A stretch of DNA of 64,000 bases from Branchinecta lynchi (GCA_023053575.1 JAKZAP010000007.1:12305508-12369507); one strand, 5' to 3'; counted from the first letter of the stretch, positions 1 through 11,585 are shown. Numbers and translations: made by a program. Notes: generated from the letters alone by a model not told the origin.

Positions 1-1090
1 AATATTTTGACTAGTAACGCCTCTGTTCTCACCTACTTCCTTGTACCACCTACTCGTAATAAGTGCCATATGAGGTCGTAGCTCTCCTTTTGTTAAATAA
101 GACACCACAATCACAGTGCATCCACTCAGAAGTTCTATGGACCACTTAAAGAACTGCTTTGACACTTGTATTTTACTGTTTTTGCTGTTCGTGGATGAAA
201 TGGCACTGCTTAAAGTTGATTGTTCAAACAAGCATAACTTTACTGCACAAAAAGGAAAATAAGAAACAAACACAAAACAGACAATAGAATTCTTATCTCT
301 AAATTGGTTTCTTATCTATGTTCTAGATGAGGTTCTCGCTTTTCCATTCTATTTTCCGGCACCGTTTTTATCCTGAAACGGACCTCTCAGCTCCATCACA
401 AGCTACCACTCAGTATTTTTAATTAAATCTCAACGGCCCAGCCCCCCCCCCCCCCCCACACTCACGACTTTTTGCCCACCGACCAAGGAAAGGGAAGCCC
501 CTCGAGGCGACGTTTTTACACCAGATTGAATGACTTCTCGAGAGACCACAGTAAGATGAGAGCGACACCCTGGATACGTATTAGTGGGAAAGCTATCCCA
601 CTTATGACGGGGGAGCACGAAAGCTACGAAACGTGGCAGAGAATAAATTGTCTTAAAAGAAAAACAAAAGAAAATGGGGTTTTTAAAAGCAAACGAAAAA
701 AAATGCAAAAAAACACCTCCCTTCTTCAACACAGACGGAAAATTTTGAGGAAAAATGCAAAAAATTGGATGAAGATCATCAAACGAGACAAACCAAAACA
801 CAAAAGAGAATCAACGAACAACCGAAAATAAAAAACCAAAATTGGAAGAATTCGAAGAACCCTAAATCAAACACGAGCCACTCACCAATACCTGAGAATA
901 ACAATTACAATACTGTTCTAGCTCGGTACTGGCGAGTGACTGTCACCAAGACCAAATAATCAGATAGAAGTTCCGTCTTGTGTCCCATGCATCGACTTTG
1001 GATACCACGACAAAATCGAGCGGAGCTAGAAGGACTTGCTCTAGTTCACACGAGGCTACCAATACGCACTAAGGTACTTCACAAATTTGA
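1..1090. other. Non-genic stretch with a C16 homopolymer
   Basis: I see no coding exon here. A run of sixteen C lies at 442-457. The flanking A-rich, purine-rich sequence (about 640-850) keeps both strands partly open, but its codon content is low-complexity (Lys/Arg/Asn) and matches no family I recognise. Confidence 0.5.
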
Positions 1091-1093
1091 GTT

Positions 1094-1192
1094 TGTAGCG
1101 CAATCACCTCACTATCCAGTTCGGCACTCTCGCTTATTCGCCTATCCATCGAGACATATTTTCTGAACGACCATCCTTTCCAAAGCAGCCAA
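1094..1192. repeat. Dispersed repeat, second copy at about 5893-6022
   Basis: The stretch containing 'atccagttc', 'cgcctatccatcgaga' and 'aaag...caacgg' recurs in the same order and orientation at about 5893-6022, with small indels. The two copies flank the hairpin-ended element at 1453-5247 at a distance. They could be the split halves of an older locus or independent copies of one repeat. A 16-bp unit (ccagtctaccgttgtg) follows at 1217-1254 in about 2.4 tandem copies. Confidence 0.55.
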
Positions 1193-2229
1193 CGGTAACA
1201 GGTCTACCATTTGTTGCCAGTCTACCGTTGTGCCAGTCTATCGTTGTGCCAGTCCGTAAGGAATCCGTCAAGGGGCGATCACTTCTCCGCCAGTTTACAA
1301 TAACAGTATCATTGATGCGCAAGAAGTAGTGTGTATTTGTTGTATTTTAGATATTTCTTTAAGACATTATGCGGATGATATTTTGAATCTGAGCCGGTAC
1401 GTTAAGCCTATTGAAGAAAATTTTGCCGTCCTTTCTGAGTCTTATTCTAATTGTGTTGCGAGAGCAACACTTTGGTTTTGTCCTCGTTTTTTTTTTTTTT
1501 TTTTTTTTTTTTTTCCTATGACTCCGATTTCATTTTATTCCTGGTAACTGAGAAGGGTCTAACCTGTGCGGTTTTTACGGAAAGTGTGGACCTTAGGCCG
1601 GATTGACGAATATGACATTACATTTTGGAAAGCTCCGTAGAACTCTTGCCTGGGGCCAATAAGGATGGTTTTTGCTTGTCATCGAGCCAGAGCCTACGGT
1701 TTGCGAAGTGAAGTGGAGTTGTATAGCCTATGTCAGAGAGGACTATCTGAAGTTGTGTAGCGAACCTTTCGTTTCATCAAAAGATGTTTCTGCTTTCGAG
1801 TGGAAAGCTCCGTTCTAGCACGCAAGCAGGCAGGCACCAGTTTCAAATTGAAGATGGACTAAAATCTATAAGTGTTAAATATATGCGGCAGTTACCCGGC
1901 CCCACAGCCAACATATCTTCTTTGAGTGATAAATAGAAAAATCTACAGAGACAAAAAAGTGGCTTTTTCCCACGGGTCCGAAAGTGCTGCCATCTATTGT
2001 TTCTGTCTATGTCTGCGACGATTTCAGCTGAGTTTATAATTTTTTTTTTGTTGCACTTTGGTTTGTGGTAGAGTAACGGTATCAGATGTGCCTCTTAAAC
2101 TTTAAAAGTTCTCTCATTGCTAAAGAAACTAGAGCTTATCCTTTGCTCCTTTCTAAGTCGTGACGTTAGAAAGTTGGCCTACGGCAAAAAAGTCAACTTT
2201 TGAACTAAGACAGGTAGAATTTTTTTTTC

Positions 2230-5110
2230 GACGGCAATCGATAGCCATTGATGGGCTGATCAAAGTATATGTCATCCATTTTTTGGTACAAAAATTCCTT
2301 CATGAGATACACCAGTTTGAAAATTTCAAAGGGGTTGACAACTTCATAGTAAGGTACATTGAAACCAAAAATAGGCGATACCAGTTATGATGCATATCGG
2401 GGACTTTTAAGCAACAGTCGACTGTTAGCCCATAATCATCTTCGGTAATGAGGGGTTTGCAGCTTTTGCTAGTTGGTATACCTGTTATTTGTTTCCGGTG
2501 TATTCGATGGTAAGAACGATTTGGTTCCCAATGGTAAGATATGCAAGGGACTTGTAAGTAATAATCGGCTGTTATGCTACAATCATCTTCTGCGATGATG
2601 GGTTTGCAGCTTTTGCTAGCTGGTGTACCCATTATTTGTTTCCGGTTAACTTAATGTATATCACGGGAGAGGGACTTGTAAGTAGGAATCGGTTCACGAG
2701 GGGTTAGGAATTTTTGCAAATGGGTGCACATTGTATTCGATTTCTATAAATCTGACGGTAAGAAAGTTTGTGTCGATGGTCTATCAATGTAACCGAGGAT
2801 TAACTGTTTACACAACGGATACAAACGAAAATGTAAAGCAATGAGGTAGTTTCATAATAATTAATAGTGTCATCTATGGTATTTTAATCCTGAAAAGTTA
2901 CGGATAGCTTTCTATTACCAACTAGATTATATAAGTCACGATGTCTACGATTGAAAAGGATAAAGTACAATTGACTGCAAAGTTAATTTAGTCCCTTCTT
3001 CCTATATTATTTTGGCGTTGTTTTTACAACGCTGAAGAATGCCTTTTGATCATATGATTAATTTTTTTAGAACATCCCGTTTAAAAAGCTTATGCTATAA
3101 TCATCTTCAGCGATGAGGGGCTTGCAACTTTTGATAGCTGGTATATCCATTATTTGTTTCCGGTGAATTTGATGTCAATCACGGGAGACGGACTTGTAAG
3201 TAAGAATCGGTTCACGAGGGGCTAGAAATTTTTGAAAATTGGTGCACATTGTATTCGATTTCTGTAAATATGACAGTAAGAAAGTTTGTATCGATGGTCT
3301 ATCGCTATAACCTAGGATTAACTGTTTACGCAACGGTTACAAACGATACGGTAATGTAAAACAATAAGGTAATTTTGTAATAATTAATAGTGTCATCTAT
3401 GGTATTTTAATCCTGAAAAGTTACGGATAGCTTTATAAATCAACTAGATTATATAAGATATTGTTCCAAGTTTTCATCCGTCACGATATCTACGATTGAA
3501 AAGGATAAAGTTCTACTTCGACGGCAATCGATAGCCGCTGATGAGCTGATCAAAGTATATGACATCCATTTTTTGGTAAAAAAATTCCTTTATGAGATAC
3601 ACCAGTTTGAAAGTTTCAAGGGGTTGACAACTTCAGTAGTAAGATACACACTGAAACCAAAAATAGGCGATACCAGTTGTGAGACTTTTAGGGGACTTGT
3701 ACGCGACAGGTGACTATTAGCTCATAATCATCTTCGGCAATGAGGGGTTTGCAGCACTCGCTAGTTGGCGGGTACCTGTCATTGGATGAACAATTTGGTT
3801 CCCAAATGTAAAACTTGCAAGGGACTTTTAAGTAATAATCGGCTGTTATGCTACACAAATCTTCAGCGATTATGGGTTTGCAACTTTTGCTAGTCGGTGT
3901 ACCCATTATTTTTATCCGGTGAACTTGATGTCTATCACGGGAAAGGGACTTGTCAGTAGAATCGGTGCACGAGGGGCTAGAATTTTGTGCAAATTGTTGC
4001 AAATTGTATTCGATTTATATAGATCTGACGGTAAGAAAGTTTGTATCGTTGGTCTATCGCTGTAACCTAGGATTTACTGTTAACGCAACGGGTACAAACG
4101 ATACTGTAATGTAAAACAAGGTAGTTTCGTAATAATTAATAGTGTCATCTATGGTATTTTAATCCTAAAAAGTTACGGATAGCTTTATAATACCAACTAG
4201 ATTATATAGGATATTATTCCAAGTTTTCATCCGTCACGATGTCTACGATTGAAAAGGATAAAGTTCAACTGACTGCAAAGTCAATTTAGTCCCTTTTTTC
4301 GATATGCTTTTGTTGTGGTTAGGGCAATCGATAGCCCTTGAAGAGCTGATCAAAATATATGCCATCCATTTTTTTGAACAAAAATCCTTCATGAGATAAA
4401 CCAGTTTGAAAGTTTCAGGGGGTTGACAACTTTAAGAGTAAGGTACACACTGAAACCAAAAATAGGCGATACCAGTTGTGAGACATGTAAGGGACTTGTA
4501 AGCAACAGTCGACTGTAAGCAACAGTCGACTGTTAGCTCATAATCATTTTCGGCAACGAGGAGTTTGCAGCTTTTGCTAGTTGGTATACCTGTTATTTGT
4601 CTCAGGTGTATTCGATGGTAAGAACAATTTTGTTCCCAATTGTAAGACATGCATGGGACTTGTAAGCAATAATCGGCTTTTATGCTATAATCATCTTCAG
4701 CGATGAGGGGTTTGCAACTTTTGATAGCTGGTGTATCCATTATTTGTTTCCGGTGAATTTGATGTCAATCACGGGAGAGGGACTTGTAAGTAAGCACGAG
4801 GGGCTAGACATTTTTGAAAATTGGTGCACATTGTATTCGATTTCTGTAAATATGACAGTAAGAAAGTTTGTATCGATGGTCTATCGCTATAACCTAGGAT
4901 TAACTGTTTATGCAACGGGTACAAACGATACGGTAATGTAAAACAATAAGGTAGTTTTGTAATAATTAATAGTGTCATCTATGGTATTTTAATCCTGAAA
5001 CGTTACGGATAGCCTTCTTCCGATATTGTTTTGTTGTTGGTTTTACAACGCTAAAGAACAGCTTTTGATTATGTGATCATTCTTTTATAGAACATCCCGT
5101 TTTTAAAAGC
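2230..5110 (+). repeat. Large internal tandem units inside the hairpin-ended element
   Basis: A unit starting 'cggcaatcgatagcc' recurs at about 2230, 3520 and 4322. Its second half ('atcttc.gcgatgaggggtttgcaacttttg...acgggagagggacttgtaagta') occurs four times, near 2572, 3089, 3843 and 4678. Units are therefore about 0.75-0.9 kb, with one partial unit (about 3089-3510) lacking the first half. The open frames here (for example 2300-2632, 3688-4002 and 4432-4740, all minus) repeat the same peptide only because the DNA repeats. I do not regard them as genes. Confidence 0.75.
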
Positions 5111-5161
5111 TTCGATAAGTTGACAATTTCAGCATTTAACCGACAGCGAAGAAACAAAACC

Positions 5162-5238
5162 AAAGTGTTGCTCTCGCAACACTTTAGCCGGCGAAGCCGG
5201 ACAAAGGTAGCCGCAACACTTCACGTTGCCCGGGCAAC
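5162..5238 (+). repeat. Three consecutive short hairpins at element 3' end
   Basis: The hairpins are GTGTTGC-TCTC-GCAACAC, then CCGGC-GAA-GCCGG, then the self-complementary ACGTTGCCCGGGCAACGT. The first two are conserved in the copy at 32007-34031 (33955-33983, as CGGC-GAA-GCCG). Conservation of stems at a fixed position suggests a terminal structure used by the element, but function is inference. Confidence 0.65.
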
Positions 5239-5311
5239 GTAGGTCTAGTATAGGTCTAACTTTCAATGAGAGTAAAAGCGAGGTGCTTATTTTTAATGGG
5301 AAAAAGAAGCT

Positions 5312-5576
5312 GATAATATTTCTGTTAAGCTTGGTAGCCAGTATAATGGCCCTACAGGTTGCCCCACATATCTTGGTCTGTCTTTTTACTCAGACCTAAA
5401 ATCAACAAGGCTTGGTTTAGTCACCGACTTTTTAGAAAAAGTAATGGGCAAAGAATACAAAAATCAGTACAAAATACTATCTTGCCGATCCTGTGACTGC
5501 GATTGACACAAGAATAAAGAAGTTTGAAAGTTCAGTAAACAGATTCCACGGTTTATACGACTCATTTACGTGCTGA
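5312..5576 (+). pseudogene. Frameshifted coding remnant, family not recognised
   Basis: Two adjoining plus-strand frames look like one protein broken by a net +1 shift near 5484. The first runs from 5312 (Asp-Asn-Ile...) through a region rich in ordinary residues, such as GCPTYLGLSFYSDLKST and DFLEKVMGKEYKNQYKI. In its own frame it stops at 5504-5506. From 5484 the next frame reads ADPVTAIDTRIKKFESSVNR and ends DSFTC at the TGA 5574-5576. No ATG is obvious. It lies just downstream of the hairpin element and upstream of an AATAAA-like sequence (5703) and an ATTCAT-rich tail. It may be the C-terminal end of a LINE ORF2 or a host retro-pseudogene. I cannot choose. Confidence 0.4.
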
Positions 5577-5747
5577 TGTTTGTATTCTCTTACACTGTTG
5601 TTGTGTCAAAATGTTGTATTGCGTGTTGTTGTTTTTTTTTTTGTTGTTTTTTTTCTATTTTGTCTACTCCGTCTAGGTCCCCTCGGGCCAATTTTGACGG
5701 GAAATAAATTGTTTCATTCATCTATTCATTAAACGCGAAGACATGCT

Positions 5748-6230
5748 TTCCTGCAATGTGGGCTCTTGACTGGATGGAAAAGTTTCAAGTTCGTTATTTC
5801 TGTAGTATTTATTTCCGTATTTGTAGTTTTAATTCTACTCTGACTAGTTAGCATGCTCAGGATTTCAATAACCAGCCAACGCGTTGATTTTAAACGCGCA
5901 ATCTCCTCATTATCCAGTTCACTCTCGCGCTTATTATTATAGAACATAATAATGTTAAATAATAAAATACTATCGCCTATCCATCGAGATGTAACCATCG
6001 CTCTTGCCAAAGAAGTCAACGGAAACACGCCTGTGGAATATGCGAAGACAAGCTTTTCTTGCACATCTGATTTCTCCCAGCACTACTGGAAGTCTTAGGT
6101 CCCAAACTTCGTCAAGAACTGCTAGGAAAAGTTTAAAATTCGTGTTTCTGTTGCACTATTTGTCTGTATCTATAGTTCTAATGCTATTCTGACTGATCAG
6201 AATTTCAAGATTTGTTTAGACAGCCAACAG
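5748..6230. repeat. Diverged internal duplication
   Basis: The sequence around 5780-5850 (ttcgttatttctgtag...ttctactctgactagt) resembles 6130-6200 (ttcgtgtttctgttgc...tgctattctgactgat), so the block looks like a diverged direct duplication about 350 bp apart. The part at 5893-6022 is the second copy of the repeat at 1094-1192. No gene is supported. Confidence 0.4.
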
Positions 6231-6352
6231 AACGCAGCTTGTTCTGCCAAGTTTGTTGTTCTTTATAGCTCCAATCTGGCTCCAATGCTATTGTGGATTT
6301 TTGGGGGACTTAATGTTAGTAAAAACCCTGACGAATGAAATCCGCTCCATTC

Positions 6353-6547
6353 CAGGCCCGTATCCAGGAATTGATTTCGGGGGGGGGGGGGGGGGGGTCA
6401 CCTGCGTGTCGCACAAAAAATTACATGGACCCACAGGGAAAAACCTATAAAAAATGAGTATTTTTGTATGTTTCGGGGGGGGGGGGGGGGGGGTTAACCC
6501 CTAACACCTAACACCCCCCTACCCCCCCCCCCCCTGGATACGGCCTA
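6353..6547 (+). mobile_element. Poly-G MITE with TIRs and target-site duplication, copy 1
   Basis: The ends are CAGGCCCGTATCCAGG and CCTGGATACGGCCTA, which are inverted relatives of each other. The identical 9-mer gctccattc flanks both sides (6344-6352 and 6548-6556), a clear target-site duplication of 8-9 bp. Inside are two long G runs and C runs. Related copies are at 44344-44512, 47725-47894 and 57271-57459. The length, CAGG-type ends and TSD size fit a hAT-like non-autonomous element. Confidence 0.8.
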
Positions 6548-6556
6548 GCTCCATTC

Positions 6557-7835
6557 ATTTATATTTTTCCCAAATAACCAGCACTGCATCCCTCCCTTGG
6601 ACCACAGCAGAAAGATATCGGCGACTTAAAAATTGGAAGGAAGACAATCGGCTGGGGGAGGGGGGGGGGGGGTCAGGAGATTCGACTCAGGTTTTGGTGA
6701 ACGACCATCCTCACTAAGCAGCAAGTGAGCAATTTCCATCACGTCACAACTGAACCAGAATGTCCAAAATTGCGGTTGGAACGTCGTCTGTCCTTCATGA
6801 TTACATCAGTAATAGGGAGGCACGTCAAGCTGGTTATTTCCGGCAACCGGAGCAGGGATTATCCCTGAGGCGGTAACGAGATAGCGTGCGGAAGCTATTG
6901 TACCAAAGCCGGACCTCGTTAACTCATTGCGAGGGAGGGTGGGAAACACGAAAACAGACGGCTTTTCTCCATATCCCACTCCAGAGCCACCATACGGTTT
7001 AGTTCCTAGTAATCCCCCATGATCATCACAAACGTTCAACTAAGAATCTGCTAGGATGTTTGTTTAGTTCTACTGCTTGAGAAGAAAAAAAGGTGAGATC
7101 TCCCTGGCGATGAAAATTTTGCAGTAACGTTGAATATAAAAAGTAAAAGCTTCCCTCTTCTGTTCATTACCTTATGGATCTATTGAACTACCTCTATGTA
7201 ATGGATGATGATAATAGGGCGACTTTTTACCCGATCCTACGACCACATGTGGGACCATATATCGATACTCAAACGCAATACGCAAACGCAATAGGTCATG
7301 TTAAGATAACGGAAACGCTGAACATTCCTGTTTAGATAAGGGTTAAGAACTGTTACAAGTCGATTACTTTTTTTTTATTATTTGCGCAGATATATCTTCA
7401 AAACTCAAGAAAACTCAATCCCCAATAAGGTATCGATTTGTGGTATTAAAAGTCCTCAGCCATACCACACCCCACCGCTGATAAAAAAAAATAAGTGTCA
7501 GAAACCCCACACACTTCCCTCTCGAAATTAAGTCTCCCGTCCAATTTCTCTCCACGGTTTCTGAATCCTTAACAAACCAAGACGTTCGGTTGCTTTTGAA
7601 CTTCGGACTCGAAATACCACGAAAGGGGATCAATCGAAGTCAAATGGACTACAGAAAGGTTGCCACGGTCTTAAAATTATATACCAAATAAAGCAAGCAT
7701 AGCTTTGGGCTTTACGGTATCCAATCAATATTAAAACTAGAGGACTAGACGAACTTTCTTAAAGACGAATCACTGATCCTTGTACCCCGCTTCTCTTAGC
7801 GGCTGCAGTGGTTTGCAAACTATGCTCACAAGAAG
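6557..7835. other. No gene seen
   Basis: A G-rich run lies at 6653-6672 and a (T)9 at 7368. Open frames 6806-7039 (-) and 7415-7633 (-) have no recognisable domain. They could hide short exons, but I see nothing specific. Confidence 0.4.
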
Positions 7836-7837
7836 CC

Positions 7838-7917
7838 TTGTGACCGAGATCGTAGCACGGCGGTCCTGAAAGCCGAAGGTCGCGGTTTCAAATCCCGCCA
7901 GAGGAGCACTTTTGTTT
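7838..7917 (+). mobile_element. tRNA-derived SINE fragment
   Basis: This is a tRNA-like stretch with a B-box resembling GGTTTCAAATCCC (about 7883-7896) preceded by an anticodon-arm-like GGTCCTGAAAGCC. It is followed by the SINE body start AGAGGAGCACTTTTGT. The same tRNA-plus-'agaggag.a.ttttg' arrangement appears inverted at 11164-11240 and 57658-57740. Internal pol III promoter boxes would be its native promoter. Confidence 0.6.
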
Positions 7918-7929
7918 TCCAGTTAACTA

Positions 7930-9110
7930 TTTATAGTATTTCGAAGGACTGGCATATGACAGACGCTTAAATAGCTGTTTTGTCGGCAAGTATCAAGCTA
8001 ACCTGTGGAACGAGAGCAAGTATTTTCTGACGTTCGAAACTCGCGGGCCTGGACAGATGTACACTATGAGGCCAGGAGTTGAAACCCCCCGAGACACTGA
8101 ATGCCCCTTGATGCACTTTATATATTAAATCAACCTTTACGTGCGTTTTGAGGTTTCGCAGACGATAACCTCCTAAGAAAGTTATTAAATTATCTCAGGC
8201 ATACGCCCCATTTCAGTAAACCGTAGGTCAATTTTGCACCCCGATCCGGGTTTATTACTGAGACTCAAAATCTGAATTACTCTTTTTGCGGTAATGTATA
8301 GTTGTTTTCGAAGTAGTGTCATTTCTTTGCTGTCTTACAAACGAGGCTTTAAGGGGGCAAAAATGGTATTCCCAGCCAACTCCCCCCCCCCCCCATCCAC
8401 TTCTCGTATTCATGCTCAAGCTTCAACATTTCAAGCCTTGGCAGCCACTTGGGACACATCTCAATTGTTAGCTCTTTTCCGAGACGGTTCAATGATTCGC
8501 AGCAAAAGCCACTCCCAGCAGCTTTTTCCTTGAATTGGTTGTTAACATCCGGAGTGGAAATACTTGATGTGAAACCTTCCCAATCAGCAAATAAAACGTT
8601 GCCGAGAAAAACTATCGGGGAAACTTGCAGACGAAGCTTAAAGTTCGAAGGGAACTTACGGGAGCCAAGTTTAAAGGAAAAAGACACGGGGTTCTCCAGA
8701 GAAATCTAGCAAGTCCCTGGTACATGGATACTGACTAGCCTAGCTTAAATATTGACCAGTTTACACAAGCAGTTTCCGTTGGAACAAATCCGAGTTTCAT
8801 AATCAGCAGTTCAAAATGACTGTGATATGCAAAACTTTCTGGTTGAATGCGAGCAACTCTCAGACCCCAGGAGACATTTTCTCAATGGGTATACTATCAG
8901 GTTCTCCAATGTTCTTGAAACAAAAAATAAAGATACTTAAACTATGCCAATCTTTAAAGAGTGTATTAGTTAAATAAAGATAAGTATTGAGTGAGTGCTG
9001 TAGAGTATATTGTAACCATCATGTATTTTGTACGCCAATTGGCTATTGAATATATTCATTCATTCATTGTTCCTGACAAAAAATGACTCAAAACGGTTAC
9101 GCCAGCTAGG
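7930..9110. other. No assignable gene; minus-strand frame at 8349-8687
   Basis: A C-run lies at about 8384-8394. An open minus-strand frame (8349-8687) includes MCPKWLPRLEMLKLEHEYEK but has no domain I recognise, and part of it translates the C-run. An ATTCATTCATTCATT tail at 9053-9067 suggests the 3' end of a retroelement on the plus strand. Confidence 0.35.
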
Positions 9111-9114
9111 ATTT

Positions 9115-9170
9115 TCCCTTGGCGATATTTCGGCCCTTGTTGGCAAGCGTCCATTTCAGCCTGAGACATA
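9115..9170 (-). repeat. Dispersed repeat with CUGA...GAAA motif
   Basis: The minus strand carries the family core, GCTTGCCAACAAGGGCCGAA followed by ATATCGCC, with a degenerate left box (GGCTGAAATGG). This is one of about ten copies; see 18858-19130 for the best-preserved pair. Confidence 0.6.
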
Positions 9171-9289
9171 TAAAACTTACAAACAACACTCAACTTTTAT
9201 AGTTTCTTTGTTTACCCCTAAACTTTCAGGAATCACATTACACCATTCCGGGTTAAAGGACCCCTCAGACCGCCTAGTATTTCCGCTCT

Positions 9290-10236
9290 AGTGTTCGAAG
9301 GAAATTGACTACTTTAAAGCTCAGCCCTGTTTCCAACAAATAAGAAACTGCTCTTTCCGTTTGTAGTATCTTTCTAGGACCATGGGCATGGATGATAAAC
9401 GCGGCACAAATTCGTATACCGGTTTTCTGATAATAAGCTTCATAATAAGACTAATCTGATGCACGGGAAGTTTCGATTGAGTTCAACACGGCAAGCGCAA
9501 AAATCAGGGTAGTGTCAACGTGGGGGGGGGGAGGAAACAGAATATAAGCAGGAAAGACTAGATTGGATAGGAACATTACGGAAGCACAGTGGATTGGCAT
9601 TATCAGTACGACAAGTTCCTTGCTTGTAACCGGGCAAAGGTTGATTTTTAGCAGCTTTTCAAACTTTTCGAAAGTAAATTCGAAGTTCCGTCCGTTTTCA
9701 AGCTCCAGAACCTTCCCACAGACAGATAAAACAGAAGTCACGAAAAGTTTGTAAGAATGAGAGAAGAAACTCGGCACTCGGAACTTAAATCCATGCTGGA
9801 AAACTGCACTAAGGGGGCTGCTTAAGAATTCGTATACATCTGATGCCGTTGCTCGGGCAAAACAGCAGGCTACAAGAATTCGGAAAGGCATTTAATTTTG
9901 TGTGAGTTTTCCGGTCAATCGAAGCGGACGCGCGTGTATAACACAACTGATTGAACACGTCCTCGTTACAGATTTTCAGGATACACAGAAATTGCAGTTT
10001 CCTCAATCCCAAGATGGATTGTTCAATAGTTACCGTTTCACTTTAATAAAAGATACTAATTGTAATTAACTGAATTATTTAACTACTATATTCGTACCCA
10101 ATCATCTTATTTAAACCTATTGAATAACTGATTAGCGACAATCTCGACGATCAAAAGCGCACTTAGTGTAATACGGCGATAATTTATAAGAATCACAAGG
10201 AGGCACGCGAACTAGCCTATTTACAGTAAAGGTACG
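9290..10236. other. No assignable gene
   Basis: Frames at 9451-9891 (-) and 9563-9754 (+) overlap on opposite strands, and neither shows a known domain. A G9 run lies at 9522-9530. Confidence 0.35.
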
Positions 10237-10237
10237 C

Positions 10238-10506
10238 TACTTAAAGGACCTGTCGTACCTACAATGTCAATCCGTAATATCATGAATTACTTCTTAAACC
10301 CGGAGATCCAAATTTCCTATGTTACATTCTAAAACCGCTAACGGCACTTCACTAATCTTTGCATTTGCCGTGATTCACTAGTTTCCATTCGCATTACGCT
10401 CAAGACGAGTGTCCGCGTATCATGCTATTAATGTGTAAAACCAGTTTTCTGAATTCTGCCGAGATCTTGCAGAAGTCGGTGGGCCTGGGAAAAGGCTTAA
10501 AACAGT
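10238..10506 (+). mobile_element. MITE family B ('ttaaaggacc'), degenerate copy
   Basis: It starts CTTAAAGGACCTGTCGTACC and continues with 'cccggagatcc.aatttc.tatg.tacattctaaaacc...' and ends near 'gggaaaaggcttaaaacag'. The same order occurs at 26210-26520, 34232-34571 and 60560-60830. No coding potential is visible. Confidence 0.65.
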
Positions 10507-11060
10507 TTTTTTTTTTTTTTTTTTTCTTGAGTTTGAGTTCCAACAATGGTCTGACAGCCAGTCCGACCTTTTTTTTTTTTTAGACCCGCGTAGCATCTTT
10601 CCAAACATTTTGATTGTTTACTTTTTGGGCTACGACTCCTCCTCCACTCGGTGACGTTAATATTTCCTTAATCTCTTTAACGTCACGTACTCTTTCTAAA
10701 CAAACATACACACTTCAAACTTTAATAAATTTTAACTTCTGCATTTCAACTGTATAATTTAATTTTTTTTTAATTTAAATTTACCAATCTTAATACTTAT
10801 TTATTCTTATTTCAATATAATTATAAACCTTTTTCTACGAAATCACCACCTCTACACATAAAAAACTTCTACAAAATAAAAACGAAAAAAACACCCACCA
10901 AACAACTCCATAATCCATAATTTCAAACCACTCTATTTACTTTAATCTTTAGCCTTGTTTAAATTTAAAAAAACAACATAAAAGTTTCCAATCTGCCCCC
11001 AAACCATATTTATTTTATTTTCTACAATTTCTAAAACAATTTACTTTAATTTTCATTATT
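10500..11060 (-). mobile_element. Strand-asymmetric poly(A) retroelement, inverted copy
   Basis: In this orientation the plus strand is almost G-free: I count 10 G in 10681-11040 (360 nt). Reverse-complementing 10573-10680 gives a sequence matching about 17560-17650, including GTCACCGAG and GGAAAGATGCTACGCGG (AAAAGATGCTACGCGG at 17 kb), ending in a poly-A run. On the plus strand that run appears as poly-T tracts at 10505-10525 and 10569-10580. It is therefore an inverted relative of the element at 17040-17690. Confidence 0.65.
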
Positions 11061-11163
11061 CATTTTAAAGTAGAGCATAGCTTTACAGAACTGATAGCTT
11101 TAGATATTGGAATATAAACAATAAATAGTGCGGGGTGTGCTTTGAAATCAAGTAGTGAAACGA

Positions 11164-11240
11164 AAGACAAAAATACTCCTCTGATGGGATCTGAACTTGC
11201 GACCTTCAGTTTCAGGGGCTTTATTTGTCACGTTCAAGGT
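11164..11240 (-). mobile_element. tRNA-derived SINE fragment
   Basis: The minus strand reads GGTCGCAAGTTCAGATCCC (B-box-like), then ATCAGAGGAGTATTTTTGTC. This is the same tRNA-like head plus body start as at 7838-7917. The anticodon-arm region (CCCCTGAAAC) resembles that copy. Confidence 0.6.
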
Positions 11241-11585
11241 CCAACCTATAAGTTTCGTCACCACGTAAAAAAGCTGCATTATGTAACGGGCCATGGATCT
11301 TTGTAGGGGTGACAACTTATTTTGTTAATTTATTTTAAATTTAACAAAGTTGAACTGAACATTAAACTTCAAATATAAATTGGTGTAAGTGACGTTAATT
11401 AAGGAATTTTAATGTTTTATAATAGTTTTTAACGTTATTGGACTGACGTGGACAATTATCCATTCGTCACCCTTATTTATTTTTTTTTTTAACAGAAGTC
11501 CAAAGTAAAAACCGGGTTCGTTGACATGGATCCTGATAGGAGAAGAAGAAAAGCAAAAGAACAGTGACCCTGACATTTCTCGTTT

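Larger units (their letters stand above)
1453..5247 (+). mobile_element. Hairpin-ended non-autonomous transposable element, copy 1
   Basis: A 28-bp perfect inverted repeat bounds most of this element: 1453-1480 against 5155-5182. Each end is itself a hairpin, GTGTTGC-GAGA-GCAACAC on the left and GTGTTGC-TCTC-GCAACAC on the right. Similarity to the relative at 32007-34031 continues beyond the right inverted repeat, to about 5247, through two more hairpins. The left 800 bp (poly-T tract, then 'aagggtctaacctgtgcgg' onward) is also shared with that relative. No transposase or RT frame is visible, so it would have to be mobilised in trans. It may be a TIR DNA element or a foldback element; the superfamily cannot be assigned without target-site duplications. 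Confidence 0.7.

Noticed and set aside
2300..4740. Repeated minus-strand peptide (TSKSCKP.IAEDDYS...) that looks like a multi-copy protein
   Set aside because: It recurs because the DNA is a tandem repeat; frames start and stop at different places and there is no codon-level conservation.
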